Assembly (NCBI GenBank): GCA_017848965.1 | Contig: JAFIHA010000015.1 | Coordinates: forward strand, 1-64,000 | Source of the DNA: Dechloromonas aromatica (nom. nud.) | Lineage (GTDB): Bacteria; Pseudomonadota; Gammaproteobacteria; Burkholderiales; Rhodocyclaceae | Direction: 5' to 3' | DNA: 64,000 bases | Shown: positions 54,388 through 64,000 of the stretch, one piece after another | Numbering within the stretch: the stretch's first letter is position 1 | How the letters are laid out: the number at the start of each line of letters is the position of its first letter | The notes under the pieces: generated by a model | What the model saw: the letters and a program-made list of their open reading frames with translations, nothing else | Told to the model about the DNA's origin: nothing | The model's database searches: none | Position numbers and translations under genes: made by a program

Positions 54388-55326
54388 ATGCGGCGCATGT
54401 CACCCACCGCCGCCACCTCTACCCCGGAACAGGTGCAGGAAACTGCCGCCCGGTGGTTTGCCCGCCTGCGCGGCGACGCGGTAGCCGCCAGCACGCGCGC
54501 GGAATTCGCCGCCTGGCTGGCGGCCGACCCGGCACACGCCGAGGAATACTCGCTGCTGGAACAACTCTGGGATAACGCCGCCCGCCTGCAAACGCGCCCG
54601 CGCAAGTCCGGCCGCGCGCTGGCGACGGCTGCCCTGGCCGCGGCGGCACTGTTCCTCGGCTGGTTCAACCTTGCGCCGCCGACCGACACCCTGCTGAGCA
54701 CCGTCGCCGGTGAACGGCGGCATGTGCAGCTCGACGACGGCAGCGAGCTCGATCTGGCACCGCAGACGCAGGTTAGCGTGCGTTTCGGCAAGGGGCAGCG
54801 GCAGCTCGAACTGGCGCAGGGCAGCATCGCCATCAGCGTCGCCGCCGATGCGCAACGGCCGTTCGAGGTCCTGGCGGGCAGCAGCCGGATTCGCGACATC
54901 GGCACCCGTTTCACCGTGGACCGCCGCGCCAACGAAGTGCGCGTCGGCGTTGCCGAAGGCATGGTCGAAGTCAGCCCCGGCGACGCGCAACAGACCAGGC
55001 AGATACTGCGGGCCGGCGAAGCGCTGACTATCGTCGATGGAGAAATCCGCCCGGTTCTGGCCGTCGACCGCAACAATTTGCTGGCGTGGACCAAGGGCCA
55101 GCTGATTTTCGAGGAAGCACCGTTGAGCGAAGTCGTCGCGGCGCTCAACCGCTTCCGCAAGACGCCCATTGTGCTCGGCGACCCGCAGGCCGGCCGCCAA
55201 CGCATCAGCGGTGTCTTCCTCATCGCTGACGAAGCGACCGCGCCGCTGGCGCTGGCGCGGATTGCAGGGTTGCGCTTCGAGACGCAGGACGGCAGACTCC
55301 TCGCCCGCCGCGCCGAAACGCATTGA
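54388..55326 (+). CDS. FecR-like anti-sigma factor/signal transducer
   Basis: This membrane regulator links the STN receptor to the FecI-like sigma factor. It has a cytoplasmic FecR N-terminal domain (QETAARWFARLRG; AEYSLLEQLW), one membrane helix (ALATAALAAAALFLGW, about 77-93), a periplasmic FecR domain (AGERRHVQLDDGSELDLAPQ) and a C-terminal STN-like receptor-contact domain (LSEVVAALNRFRKTPIVLGD). Start choice is open: ATG 54388, ATG 54397 or TTG 54361; none has a strong ribosome site. It gives about 312 residues. Confidence 0.88.
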   Translation: MRRMSPTAATSTPEQVQETAARWFARLRGDAVAASTRAEFAAWLAADPAHAEEYSLLEQLWDNAARLQTRPRKSGRALATAALAAAALFLGWFNLAPPTDTLLSTVAGERRHVQLDDGSELDLAPQTQVSVRFGKGQRQLELAQGSIAISVAADAQRPFEVLAGSSRIRDIGTRFTVDRRANEVRVGVAEGMVEVSPGDAQQTRQILRAGEALTIVDGEIRPVLAVDRNNLLAWTKGQLIFEEAPLSEVVAALNRFRKTPIVLGDPQAGRQRISGVFLIADEATAPLALARIAGLRFETQDGRLLARRAETH

Positions 55327-55386
55327 ACGCCCGTTCGGCTTCCCTTGCTTCTGCCCGGCCCCTCGCTTAGCATCCCCGCCTTGAAG

Positions 55387-56553
<1,167 letters not shown>

Positions 56554-56566
<13 letters not shown>

Positions 56567-57477
56567 ACCTGCTCGCCGGCCCCTACGCCATGCCGCTGGC
56601 AGCGCTCGCCGCGGTGCTGCTCGACCGCCTGTTCGGCGAAGTGCGACGCTTTCACCCGCTGGTCGGCTTCGGCACGCTGGCGGCGGCAATCGAAAAGCGG
56701 CTGAACCGGTGCACGATTGCCGGCGGTGTCCTCGGCTGGGCGCTGGCAGTACTGCCCTGGGTAGCGCTGGCGCTGGCCTTGCGGCCGCTCGCGCCGTTTG
56801 CGGTCGACGTGCTGCTGCTCTATTTTTCGCTCGGCGCGCGCAGCCTGTGCGAACACGCCGAAGCGGTCGCCCGGCCGCTGCGCGAGGGGCGACTCGACGA
56901 GGCGCGGCAGCGCGTCGGCTGGATCGTTTCCCGCGACACCGCAGCACTCGACGAATCCGGCGTCGCCAAGGCCGGCGTCGAGTCGGTGCTGGAAAACGGC
57001 AACGACGCAATCTTCGGCGCGCTGTTCTGGTTCGCCCTGCTCGGCGGCCCCGGCGCCCTGCTTTTCCGGCTGGCCAACACGCTCGACGCGATGTGGGGTT
57101 ACCGCACCGAACGCTACAACCTGTACGGCCGCTGGGCCGCCCGCTGTGACGATGCGCTCAACTGGCTGCCGGCCCGACTGACCGCGCTGAGCTACGCCCT
57201 GCTCGGCCGCTGGCGCGACGCACTGGCCTGCTGGCGCGCCCAGGCGCCCGGCTGGGAGAGCCCGAACGCCGGCCCGGTGATGGCGGCGGGCGCCGGCAGC
57301 CTCGGCGTGCAATGCGGCGGCGCCGCCATCTACCACGGCCGCGAGGAAATCCGCCCGCCGCTCGGCTGCGGCCCGGCGCCGGTCGCCGCCGACCTCGGCC
57401 GGGCGATCACGCTGATCCGGCGCAGCCTGTGGCTGTGGCTGGCCGTCCTTTTCCTGATCGGAGCCCTGCATGCTTGA
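56554..57477 (+). CDS. cbiB: Adenosylcobinamide-phosphate synthase
   Basis: CbiB (CobD in Pseudomonas naming) attaches (R)-1-amino-2-propanol (phosphate) to adenosylcobyric acid at the inner membrane. The 307-residue protein has several membrane segments and the motifs [57 protein letters not shown] and [21 protein letters not shown]. It starts inside the end of the HhH gene and overlaps the following cobD by 8 bases. Confidence 0.94.
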
Positions 57478-58462
57478 CCATGGCGGCCGCCTGCGCGAAG
57501 CCGCGGCCCACTACGACATCCCGCTCGCCGACTGGCTCGACCTGTCCACCGGCATCAACCCACAAGGCTGGCCGGTACCGCCGCTGCCGGCGGCGGCCTG
57601 GCAACGCCTGCCGGAAGACAACGACGGCCTGGAAGCCGCCGCGACCGCCTACTACGGCAATGCCAACCTGCTGCCGGTGGCCGGCTCGCAGGCCGCCATC
57701 CAGTGGCTGCCGGCGCTGCTGCCGCGCGCCGCCGTAGCCTGCATCGCGCCGCTCTACAACGAACATTCGCAGGCCTGGCAGCGCGCCGGCCACAAGCTGC
57801 GCTTCCTGCAGAACGCGACGCTGCCGCGTGCGCTGGCGGCGGCGACACCTTACGTGCTGCTGTGCAACCCGAACAACCCGACCGCCGACCGCCACCCGCG
57901 TGAACTGGCGGTCGACGCCGCGGCGCAGCTGAAAAAGCGCGGCGGCTGGCTGATCGTCGACGAAGCCTTCATCGACGCGACGCCCGAGCACAGCCTGACG
58001 CCGCTGGCCGGCACGGCGGACGCCCCTAACCTGATCGTGTTCCGCTCGCTGGGCAAGTTCTTCGGCCTGGCCGGGCTGCGCGTCGGCTTCCTGTTCGCCG
58101 CCCCCGAGCTGCTGGCGAAGCTGGCCGAGGCAATCGGCCCGTGGAGCATCGCCGGCCCGTCGCGGGCGGCGGCAACGCTGGCACTCGGCGACAGCGCCTG
58201 GCAGACGGCAACCCGTCAGCGCCTGCAGGCCGACGGCGAACGCCTGCGCCAGTTGCTGGCGCCGCTCGGCGAAGCCAAAGCCACGCCACTGTTCGCGACG
58301 CTGAACGCGCCGGTTACCGCCGAACTGCACGAACATCTGGCGCGCCGCGCCATCCTCAGCCGCCGCTACGCAACCAACCCGCTGCTGCGCTTTGGCCTGC
58401 CGCCCGACGAAGCCGGCTGGCAGCGCCTGGCCGACGCGCTCAAGGCGTGGAAGCCTGCATGA
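57470..58462 (+). CDS. cobD: L-threonine-O-3-phosphate decarboxylase
   Basis: This PLP enzyme of the class I aminotransferase fold decarboxylates threonine phosphate to aminopropanol phosphate for CbiB. The 330-residue protein begins [20 protein letters not shown], has [30 protein letters not shown] and the PLP-lysine motif [17 protein letters not shown] (Lys about 196). It overlaps cbiB and btuF at either end (8 and 4 bases), in one operon with bluB. Confidence 0.93.
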   Translation: MLDHGGRLREAAAHYDIPLADWLDLSTGINPQGWPVPPLPAAAWQRLPEDNDGLEAAATAYYGNANLLPVAGSQAAIQWLPALLPRAAVACIAPLYNEHSQAWQRAGHKLRFLQNATLPRALAAATPYVLLCNPNNPTADRHPRELAVDAAAQLKKRGGWLIVDEAFIDATPEHSLTPLAGTADAPNLIVFRSLGKFFGLAGLRVGFLFAAPELLAKLAEAIGPWSIAGPSRAAATLALGDSAWQTATRQRLQADGERLRQLLAPLGEAKATPLFATLNAPVTAELHEHLARRAILSRRYATNPLLRFGLPPDEAGWQRLADALKAWKPA

Positions 58463-59340
58463 AACATCGTCTCTTTGCCCTGCTTGCCGCCGCCTGCCTG
58501 GGCGGCGCCCACGCCGAAATCGTCGTGCGTGACGACAGCGGCCGCGACGTCCACCTGCGTGAGCCGGCACGGCGCATCGTCGCCCTCGCCCCGCACATCG
58601 CCGAGACCCTTTACGCCGCCGGTGCCGGCGGCAAGCTGGTCGGCACCGTCGATTACAGCGACTACCCGCCAGCGGCGAAAAAGGTGCCGCGCGTCGGCGG
58701 CTATTCGCGCATCGACCTGGAAGCCGTCGTCGCCCTCAAGCCTGACGTGGTGCTGGTCTGGGAAAGCGGCAACAACATGGCGCAGGCCGACAAGCTGCGC
58801 GCGCTCGGCCTGACCGTTTTCGTTTCGCAACCCAACCGCATGGACGATATCGCCGGCCAGGTCGAACGTTACGGCCGACTGGCCGGCACCGAGGCCATCG
58901 CCAACGCGGAGGCCCGCCGCTTCCGCGAGCGTCTGGCGGCTCTGCGCGCGGCCAACGCGGGCAAACCCAAGGTGCGGACTTTCTACCAGGTATGGAAGGC
59001 GCCGCTGGTCACCGTCGGCGGTCCGCAAATCATCAGCGACGCGATGCGCATCTGCGGCGGCGACAACGTTTTCGGCCAGCTCGACCAGATGGCGCCGCGG
59101 GTCAGCCTGGAAGCCGTGATCGAAGCCGATCCGGAAGCCATCGTCGCCACCGGCATGGGCGACGCCAAACCGGAATGGCTGGACGACTGGCGGCAGTGGA
59201 AGCGAATGACCGCCGTCCAGCGCGGCAACCTGTTCCACATCAACCCGGACATCATGCAGCGGCACACGCCGCGCATTCTCGACGGTACGGCGAAACTCTG
59301 CGACCACCTCGATGTCGCACGCAGCCGTCGCCCCAAGTGA
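58459..59340 (+). CDS. btuF: Periplasmic cobalamin-binding protein (BtuF-like)
   Basis: The 293-residue substrate-binding protein of the BtuF/FhuD fold has a signal peptide ([18 protein letters not shown]), then PARRIVALAPHIAETLYAAG, VGTVDYSDYPPAAKKVPRVG and ALKPDVVLVWESGN. It should deliver corrinoids to a BtuCD importer, but no btuC or btuD gene is in the window. Its start overlaps the cobD stop (ATGA), which supports a corrinoid ligand. Confidence 0.88.
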   Translation: MKHRLFALLAAACLGGAHAEIVVRDDSGRDVHLREPARRIVALAPHIAETLYAAGAGGKLVGTVDYSDYPPAAKKVPRVGGYSRIDLEAVVALKPDVVLVWESGNNMAQADKLRALGLTVFVSQPNRMDDIAGQVERYGRLAGTEAIANAEARRFRERLAALRAANAGKPKVRTFYQVWKAPLVTVGGPQIISDAMRICGGDNVFGQLDQMAPRVSLEAVIEADPEAIVATGMGDAKPEWLDDWRQWKRMTAVQRGNLFHINPDIMQRHTPRILDGTAKLCDHLDVARSRRPK

Positions 59341-59347
59341 GAACATC

Positions 59348-60148
59348 ATGCCCCGCCTGCCCCAGCGCATCGTCTGCCTGACCACCGAAACCGTCGAAGT
59401 CCTCTACGCCCTGGGCGAGCAGGAGCGCATCGTCGGCATCAGCGGCTACACCGTGCGGCCGCCGCAAGCACGCAAGGAAAAGCCCAAGGTTTTCGCCTTC
59501 ACCAGCGGCGACATCGCCAAGATCCTCGCCGTCGAACCCGACCTGGTGCTGACCTTCTCCGACCTGCAGGCCGACATCGCGCGCGACCTGATCAAGGCCG
59601 GAATACCGGTTTACGCCTTGAACATGCGCAGCGTCGACGACATCCTGGCGATGATAGCGACGGTCGGCCGCCTGGTTGGTGCCGAGGATCGCGCGCAGGC
59701 GCTGGTCGCCGGGCTGGAGGCGCAGATTGCCGCAGCCCGGGCACATGCCGAGGCCAGCATCGCCCGCCACGGCCGCCGGCCGCGCGTCTATTTCGAGGAA
59801 TGGGACGAGCCGCTGATCAGCGGCCTGCGCTGGGTTTCCGAGCTGATCGAAATCGCCGGCGGCGAGGACGTCTTCGCCGCACGCGCCCGCTCGCCATTGG
59901 CCGCCGACCGGCGGCCGACGCCGGAAGAGGTGATTGCCGCCGCGCCGGAGATCATCATCGGTTCCTGGTGCGGCAAACACTTCCGCCCCGAACGCGTCGC
60001 CGCCCGCCCGGGCTGGGAGGCCATCCCGGCGCTCAGCCAGGGGCGCCTGCACGAAATCAAGTCGGCGATCATCCTGACGCCGGGGCCGGTAGCGATCAGC
60101 GAAGGCCTGCCGCTGCTGGAAAAGATCCTCTGGCCGGCAAGCGCCTGA
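59348..60148 (+). CDS. BtuF-like binding protein lacking a signal peptide
   Basis: The 266-residue protein has the same BtuF-type fold: LPQRIVCLTTETVEVLYALG, RIVGISGYTVRPPQA, VEPDLVLTFSDLQADIARDL and EEVIAAAPEIIIGSWCGKHF. It begins directly with the mature domain, with no hydrophobic leader. An in-frame extension to 59312 adds only SHAAVAPSENI, also not a signal. It is therefore predicted to be cytoplasmic. It is 7 bp after btuF. A cytoplasmic corrinoid carrier or a protein targeted in another way are both possible. Confidence 0.82.
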   Translation: MPRLPQRIVCLTTETVEVLYALGEQERIVGISGYTVRPPQARKEKPKVFAFTSGDIAKILAVEPDLVLTFSDLQADIARDLIKAGIPVYALNMRSVDDILAMIATVGRLVGAEDRAQALVAGLEAQIAAARAHAEASIARHGRRPRVYFEEWDEPLISGLRWVSELIEIAGGEDVFAARARSPLAADRRPTPEEVIAAAPEIIIGSWCGKHFRPERVAARPGWEAIPALSQGRLHEIKSAIILTPGPVAISEGLPLLEKILWPASA

Positions 60149-60197
60149 CGGTAAACGCTTATTGCCATGGCATCACGCAAACCCCTATAGTTATTGC

Positions 60198-61091
60198 ATG
60201 TTGCGTTCGGCATTGATTCTCCTGATTTTTTCCCTGTTCACGCTGCTTGCGCGGGCAGGGGAGATCGCCATCGTCCTGGCCGACAGCAGCGCCCCCTATC
60301 AGGAATTCGCGAGCGGCCTGCAACAGCGGCTCAAAGGCAGCAATTGGCAGATCAGTTATGTCGATACCGAACCACATGCTCCGGAACGCCAACCGGTCGC
60401 ACTGATCGTCACCGCCGGCAGCGAGGCTTTGCGCAAGACGCTGGCGAGTTCGCCGAAGGTGCCCGTCCTCGCCACCCTGCTGACCGAGCACGCCTATCAG
60501 AATCAAATCGGCACCAGCCGCCCGCCGGCGGTCTCGGCGATCTATCTCGATCAACCGGCGCAGCGCCAGGCTCGCCTGCTGCGCCTGCTCTTTCCCGAGC
60601 TGCAGCGGGTCGGTTTGCTGCTCAGCGAGCAGTCGCGCCAACAGGCCGACAGCCTGCGCACCGCCCTCGCCGGCCAGCGCCTGCAACCGGTCAGCGAGTT
60701 CGCCAACGGCGAGGAGTACATCCTGCCGACACTGGAAGCGCTGATGCAGCGCAGCGAAGTACTGCTCGCCCTGCCCGATCCTCTGCTCTATTCGCGCAAC
60801 ACGATCAAACCCATCCTGATCACCTCGTACCGCCACCGGCGACCGGTGATCGCCTTCTCGCCCGCGATGGTCAAGGCTGGCGCGCTCGCCGCGCTGTACT
60901 CGACGCCACTGCAGATTGGCCGCCAGGCCGCCGAACTGCTCATCGCACATGGTACCCACCTGCCGTTACCGGCCACCCCATCAAAATTCTCGATCGACAT
61001 CAACCGCAGCGTCGCCGACGCCTTCGGCCTCCGCCTGCCGGAGGAGAGCGATCTGTTCCAGAAACTGCTTGCCAGTGAAGTCAATCCATGA
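60198..61091 (+). CDS. Periplasmic binding protein (ABC_sub_bind family)
   Basis: The 297-residue exported protein has a leader LRSALILLIFSLFTLLARAG, then EIAIVLADSSAPYQEFASGL, LIVTAGSEALRKTL, FPELQRVGLLLSEQSRQQAD and ILITSYRHRRPVIAFSPAMV, matching the ABC-transporter-substrate-binding-like family (PF04392). No permease or ATPase is nearby. Its stop overlaps the start of the GGDEF gene (ATGA), so it likely senses a ligand for that protein. The start at 60198 puts the leader at residue 2. Confidence 0.85.
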   Translation: MLRSALILLIFSLFTLLARAGEIAIVLADSSAPYQEFASGLQQRLKGSNWQISYVDTEPHAPERQPVALIVTAGSEALRKTLASSPKVPVLATLLTEHAYQNQIGTSRPPAVSAIYLDQPAQRQARLLRLLFPELQRVGLLLSEQSRQQADSLRTALAGQRLQPVSEFANGEEYILPTLEALMQRSEVLLALPDPLLYSRNTIKPILITSYRHRRPVIAFSPAMVKAGALAALYSTPLQIGRQAAELLIAHGTHLPLPATPSKFSIDINRSVADAFGLRLPEESDLFQKLLASEVNP

Positions 61092-63181
61092 AGAACCTGA
61101 CCCTGCGCCAACGCCTGCTGGTTCTGACGCTGCTGCCCAGCGCCCTGATCACCACGCTGCTCGTCGTCTATTTCGCCATCACCGGCATCAACACCCTGGA
61201 AAACCAACTACGCGCCAAAGGGCTGGCCACCGTCCGCTACCTGGCGCCGATCAGTGAATACGGCATCATTGCCGGTCAGATGGACAGCGTTTACGGTCTG
61301 GTCCAGGCCGCCATGCAGGAACCCGGGATCAAAGCGGCGATCATCGTCAATCCGAAGGGACGCACCCTGGCCGTCAGCGGGCGCGTCTCACTTTCGGCCG
61401 AAACCATTCGTCAACGCTTGAACGCCCCCGCCCTGGTCGGCGAGGGCGACACCTGGATTGCCTTCGGTGCGCCGGTCGTGCGCAGCCAGAGCGACAGCGA
61501 CCCGCTGTTCGACATCGCCGGCCTCGACGAGAACCCCCAGGAAACCATCGGTCACGTCTTCATTGAACTGGACAAGGAAGAGCTGCAGGTCCGCCAGCAG
61601 GAACTGGTGCTGCAAGGTTTCATCGCCGTACTCTGCGGCCTCGGCCTGATGGGCGCCCTCGCCATCGCCACGGCCGACCACCTGGCGCGCCCGCTGCAAC
61701 GACTCGCCGCCGCCGTCCGCAACATGTCTGCTGGACGCTTCGACACCCGCGTCCAGGCCAGTTCGAGCGGCGAGCTGCGGGTGCTCGAAGATGGCTTCAA
61801 CGAGATGGCCAGCCATATCGAGGAAGCCCATCAGTCGATGCAGACACGGATCGAGGAAGCCACCGCCCAACTTGTCTTCCAGGCCCGCCACGACGCGCTG
61901 ACCGGGCTGGTCAACCGGCGCGAATTCGAACTGCGCCTCGACAAGGCGCTGGCCGCCGTCCATGCCGGCGGCGACGAATTCAGCGTGCTCTACATCGACC
62001 TCGACCGTTTCAAGGCGGTCAACGATGCCTGCGGCCATATCGCCGGAGACGAACTGCTGCGCCAGATCGCCCTCCTCTTCCAGGGACGCCTGCGCGAGGA
62101 AGACACGCTGGCCCGCCTGGGCGGCGACGAATTCGGCATCATGCTGGCCAACTGCAGCCTGGCCAAGGCTCGCCAGGTGGCGCAGGACATCTGCGCGCTC
62201 TCGGCCGAATACCGCTTCGTCTGGCAGGACAAGATCTTCGCCATCGGTGCCAGCATCGGTCTGACGCCGGTCACCCGCGACGTGCGCGACGTTCATGAAA
62301 TCTTCGCCCTGAGCGACGCGGCCTGCCTGCAGGCCAAGGAAAGCGGCCGCAACCGGGTCTGCGAGATGGCGCCTGCGGCACCGACCGACCGCCGGCGCGA
62401 CCGTGGCAACTGGGCCAGCCGGCTGGCCAGCGCCCTGTCCGAAGGCCGCCTGATCGTCGAGGCGATTCCCGTCCGTCCGCTGCAACCGGGCGTACCGCAC
62501 GGGCCGATGGCCGAAATCAGCGCCCGCCTCAACGAGGCGGGGCAGGCACCGATCGCCCTGAGCGCGCTGATCGACGCCGCCGAGCGCTACGACATGGCAA
62601 CGGTCTTCGACCATCATTTCCTGGAGACGGCAATCCGCTCGCTGGCCAGGGCACAGGGCCAGCAACTGAAGATGCAGTGCATGGTGCCGCTGTCGCGGGC
62701 TGCCATCACCAGCGCCAGGACCGGTGACTTCATTGCCGGCAACCTGGCCGCCGCCGGTATCCGGGGAGAAGGGCTATGCCTGATGTTCCCGGAGGAAGTC
62801 AGCACCCACCATACCAGCCTGCTGATCGAGTTCTCGCGCCGCATGCGCGAACTTGGCTGTCAGGTCGCGCTGACCGAATTCGGCGGCGGGGTTGCCTCCT
62901 TCACCCAGCTCCGCACCTTGCAGCCGGCCTATGTCCGGCTCAGTCAGAGCCTGACCCGGGACATCAGCGACGGTCTCAGTTCGACCGCGCTGCTGCGGGC
63001 CATCCTCGAAATCACCGCCGAACAGCAGATTTTCTCGATTGCCGAGGATGTCGACGACACCCCGTCGCTCGAGCACCTGCGCAAACTCGGCATCGCCTAC
63101 GCGCTGGGCAAGGCGGTCGGCCCACGCGAACCTTTTGAAGCCTGGTTCGAAGGCGCCGTCATGCGCGGCATGCGCGCCTGA
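61088..63181 (+). CDS. Membrane diguanylate cyclase (GGDEF) with degenerate EAL domain
   Basis: The protein has 697 residues. Membrane helices at about 12-32 and 175-198 enclose a periplasmic sensor region, followed by HAMP (about 198-250) and a GGDEF domain with an intact LARLGGDEFGIML (about 342) and YIDLDRFKAVND. The C-terminal domain is EAL-like but lacks the catalytic set: the EAL signature reads VEAIPV, and the usual DDFGTG loop reads TEFGGG. So it should make but not degrade cyclic-di-GMP. It forms a pair with the binding protein upstream. Confidence 0.9.
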   Translation: MKNLTLRQRLLVLTLLPSALITTLLVVYFAITGINTLENQLRAKGLATVRYLAPISEYGIIAGQMDSVYGLVQAAMQEPGIKAAIIVNPKGRTLAVSGRVSLSAETIRQRLNAPALVGEGDTWIAFGAPVVRSQSDSDPLFDIAGLDENPQETIGHVFIELDKEELQVRQQELVLQGFIAVLCGLGLMGALAIATADHLARPLQRLAAAVRNMSAGRFDTRVQASSSGELRVLEDGFNEMASHIEEAHQSMQTRIEEATAQLVFQARHDALTGLVNRREFELRLDKALAAVHAGGDEFSVLYIDLDRFKAVNDACGHIAGDELLRQIALLFQGRLREEDTLARLGGDEFGIMLANCSLAKARQVAQDICALSAEYRFVWQDKIFAIGASIGLTPVTRDVRDVHEIFALSDAACLQAKESGRNRVCEMAPAAPTDRRRDRGNWASRLASALSEGRLIVEAIPVRPLQPGVPHGPMAEISARLNEAGQAPIALSALIDAAERYDMATVFDHHFLETAIRSLARAQGQQLKMQCMVPLSRAAITSARTGDFIAGNLAAAGIRGEGLCLMFPEEVSTHHTSLLIEFSRRMRELGCQVALTEFGGGVASFTQLRTLQPAYVRLSQSLTRDISDGLSSTALLRAILEITAEQQIFSIAEDVDDTPSLEHLRKLGIAYALGKAVGPREPFEAWFEGAVMRGMRA

Positions 63182-63190
63182 GCGGCAAAT

Positions 63191-64000
63191 TCAGAAATCG
63201 AGGCGCAGGGTGATCCAGTGCCGTTGGTCAACGTAGCGGCCGTTCGGCTTGGTGCCGCTCTTGCGCTGTTCGGCGTGCCTGCCCTCAAGCGACTGCGCAG
63301 TGTAGGCAAGTTCGCCGCGCTGCCCGGCAAACTTGAAGCTGTAAGCCAGACGGAGGTCGGTCCGGTGGTACTTTTCAGCGTCGGTATTGCGGGTCCACTT
63401 GATCGCATCGACCCAGTAGCGCATCACTGAGAAATCGAAGCCGGCCGGCAATTTCTGCATCCACATCAGCGATGAAGAGCGACGCGGCGCAGAACCCTCG
63501 GCAAGACGCTGGTAGACCGCGTATTCCGGTTCGAAACCGCCACCGCCCTTGATCATGGCGAGGCCGTGAAAACTGCTGTCCTCGGTCGCCACCAGTACCC
63601 AACCGTTGCCCGACAGTTCGCTGTTTACCCGCAAGCTCGCATGATTTATCAACAGCCGCGTCGACTCCAGCGGCTGCCAACGCCACTGCAACTCGTAGCC
63701 GGCAACCCGGATGTCCTGGATCGATTGCTCCGAGTCCGGCGCATCCTTCGCCGGCCGTACTGCCATCAACCGATCGCGGACGGTTTCCCGGAAATGCCGG
63801 ACATCCAGACTCATCCGCCACTGGCGCCAGTTGCCGAGATAACCGACCTCCCAGCTATCCAGGCGTTCGGCGGGAAGCCTTGAATTTCCGCTGAATATGG
63901 TCTCGCTACCATCGACTGCCACATAATTGCCGCGATAGGCCAGGATGCTCGCCGTCCGCCAAGCCTGGGTGTAACCAAGCCGCAGGGTATTTTCCGGCGT
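63191..64000 (-). CDS. TonB-dependent receptor, C-terminal part (cut by window edge)
   Basis: The frame is open to the last base (269 residues seen). Barrel-type strands LGYTQAWRTASILAYRGNYV, SWEVGYLGNWRQWRMSLDV, KYHRTDLRLAYSFKF and the C-terminal HWITLRLDF with its final Phe are characteristic of TonB-dependent receptors. The plug is outside the window. It converges on the GGDEF gene (9 bp gap). The trio of TonB receptor, binding protein and GGDEF protein suggests a ligand-uptake/c-di-GMP signalling unit (inference). Confidence 0.85.
   Translation of the reverse strand, partial: TPENTLRLGYTQAWRTASILAYRGNYVAVDGSETIFSGNSRLPAERLDSWEVGYLGNWRQWRMSLDVRHFRETVRDRLMAVRPAKDAPDSEQSIQDIRVAGYELQWRWQPLESTRLLINHASLRVNSELSGNGWVLVATEDSSFHGLAMIKGGGGFEPEYAVYQRLAEGSAPRRSSSLMWMQKLPAGFDFSVMRYWVDAIKWTRNTDAEKYHRTDLRLAYSFKFAGQRGELAYTAQSLEGRHAEQRKSGTKPNGRYVDQRHWITLRLDF

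Overview
The window looks like a chromosomal segment of a GC-rich betaproteobacterium, most likely of the Rhodocyclales (Dechloromonas/Azonexus/Azospira type). This is inferred from gene order and families: LOG protein, DUF2782, thrB and polA side by side; two BPSS1780-family membrane proteins; the nadD-rsfS-rlmH-maf run; RNase G; TrhP; a FIST-domain chemotaxis transducer; and cobalamin riboswitches. No rRNA, tRNA or CRISPR array was seen. No gene-free stretch exceeds 300 bases.

Layout. 1-490: right end of an ISAs1-family insertion sequence. 592-5176: a visibly AT-richer type I secretion cluster (ABC exporter, membrane fusion protein, and a secreted protein with a C-type-lectin-like domain and RTX repeats), probably acquired horizontally. 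5242-18105: housekeeping and metabolic genes (ProQ-like RNA chaperone, dienelactone hydrolase, RNase G, TrhP, acyltransferase, acetoacetyl-CoA synthetase divergent from an enoyl-CoA hydratase across a LiuR-like palindrome, isochorismatase-like hydrolase divergent from a GlxA-type regulator, a glycosyltransferase, and a soluble FIST chemotaxis transducer whose 3' end appears frameshifted). 18185-23793: one tightly packed minus-strand run (LOG, DUF2782, thrB, two BPSS1780 proteins, nadD, rsfS, rlmH, maf), head to head with polA.

27858-34113 is the most intriguing block. A PmrA/QseB-type direct repeat precedes a thermostable-hemolysin-family gene. Next come an AMP-ligase fused in frame to a heme-oxygenase-like diiron protein, a short-chain dehydrogenase, a TPR exported protein and a QseBC/PmrAB-like two-component pair. 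It reads as a self-regulated pathway that activates and oxidatively tailors an acyl substrate. 35138-39920 holds a second two-component system with a triple-PepSY protein, followed by a second PmrA-like box and an LtaS/sulfatase-superfamily membrane enzyme.

39899-60148 is a cobalamin region: cobC-cobS-cobT behind a B12 riboswitch with a terminator-type expression platform, cobU, cobQ, then a second B12 riboswitch leading bluB, a small HhH protein, cbiB, cobD, btuF and a signal-less btuF-like gene. Interrupting it are a two-gene ATPase operon with an AT-rich promoter, a methyltransferase, and an uptake block (Vgb-like beta-propeller with a CxxCH motif, two TonB-dependent receptors, FecI/FecR-type sigma and anti-sigma). 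The corrin-ring genes are not in the window, so this part covers late assembly, lower-ligand synthesis, salvage and uptake. The right end carries a periplasmic binding protein, a GGDEF protein with a degenerate EAL domain, and the C-terminal part of another TonB receptor that runs off the window.
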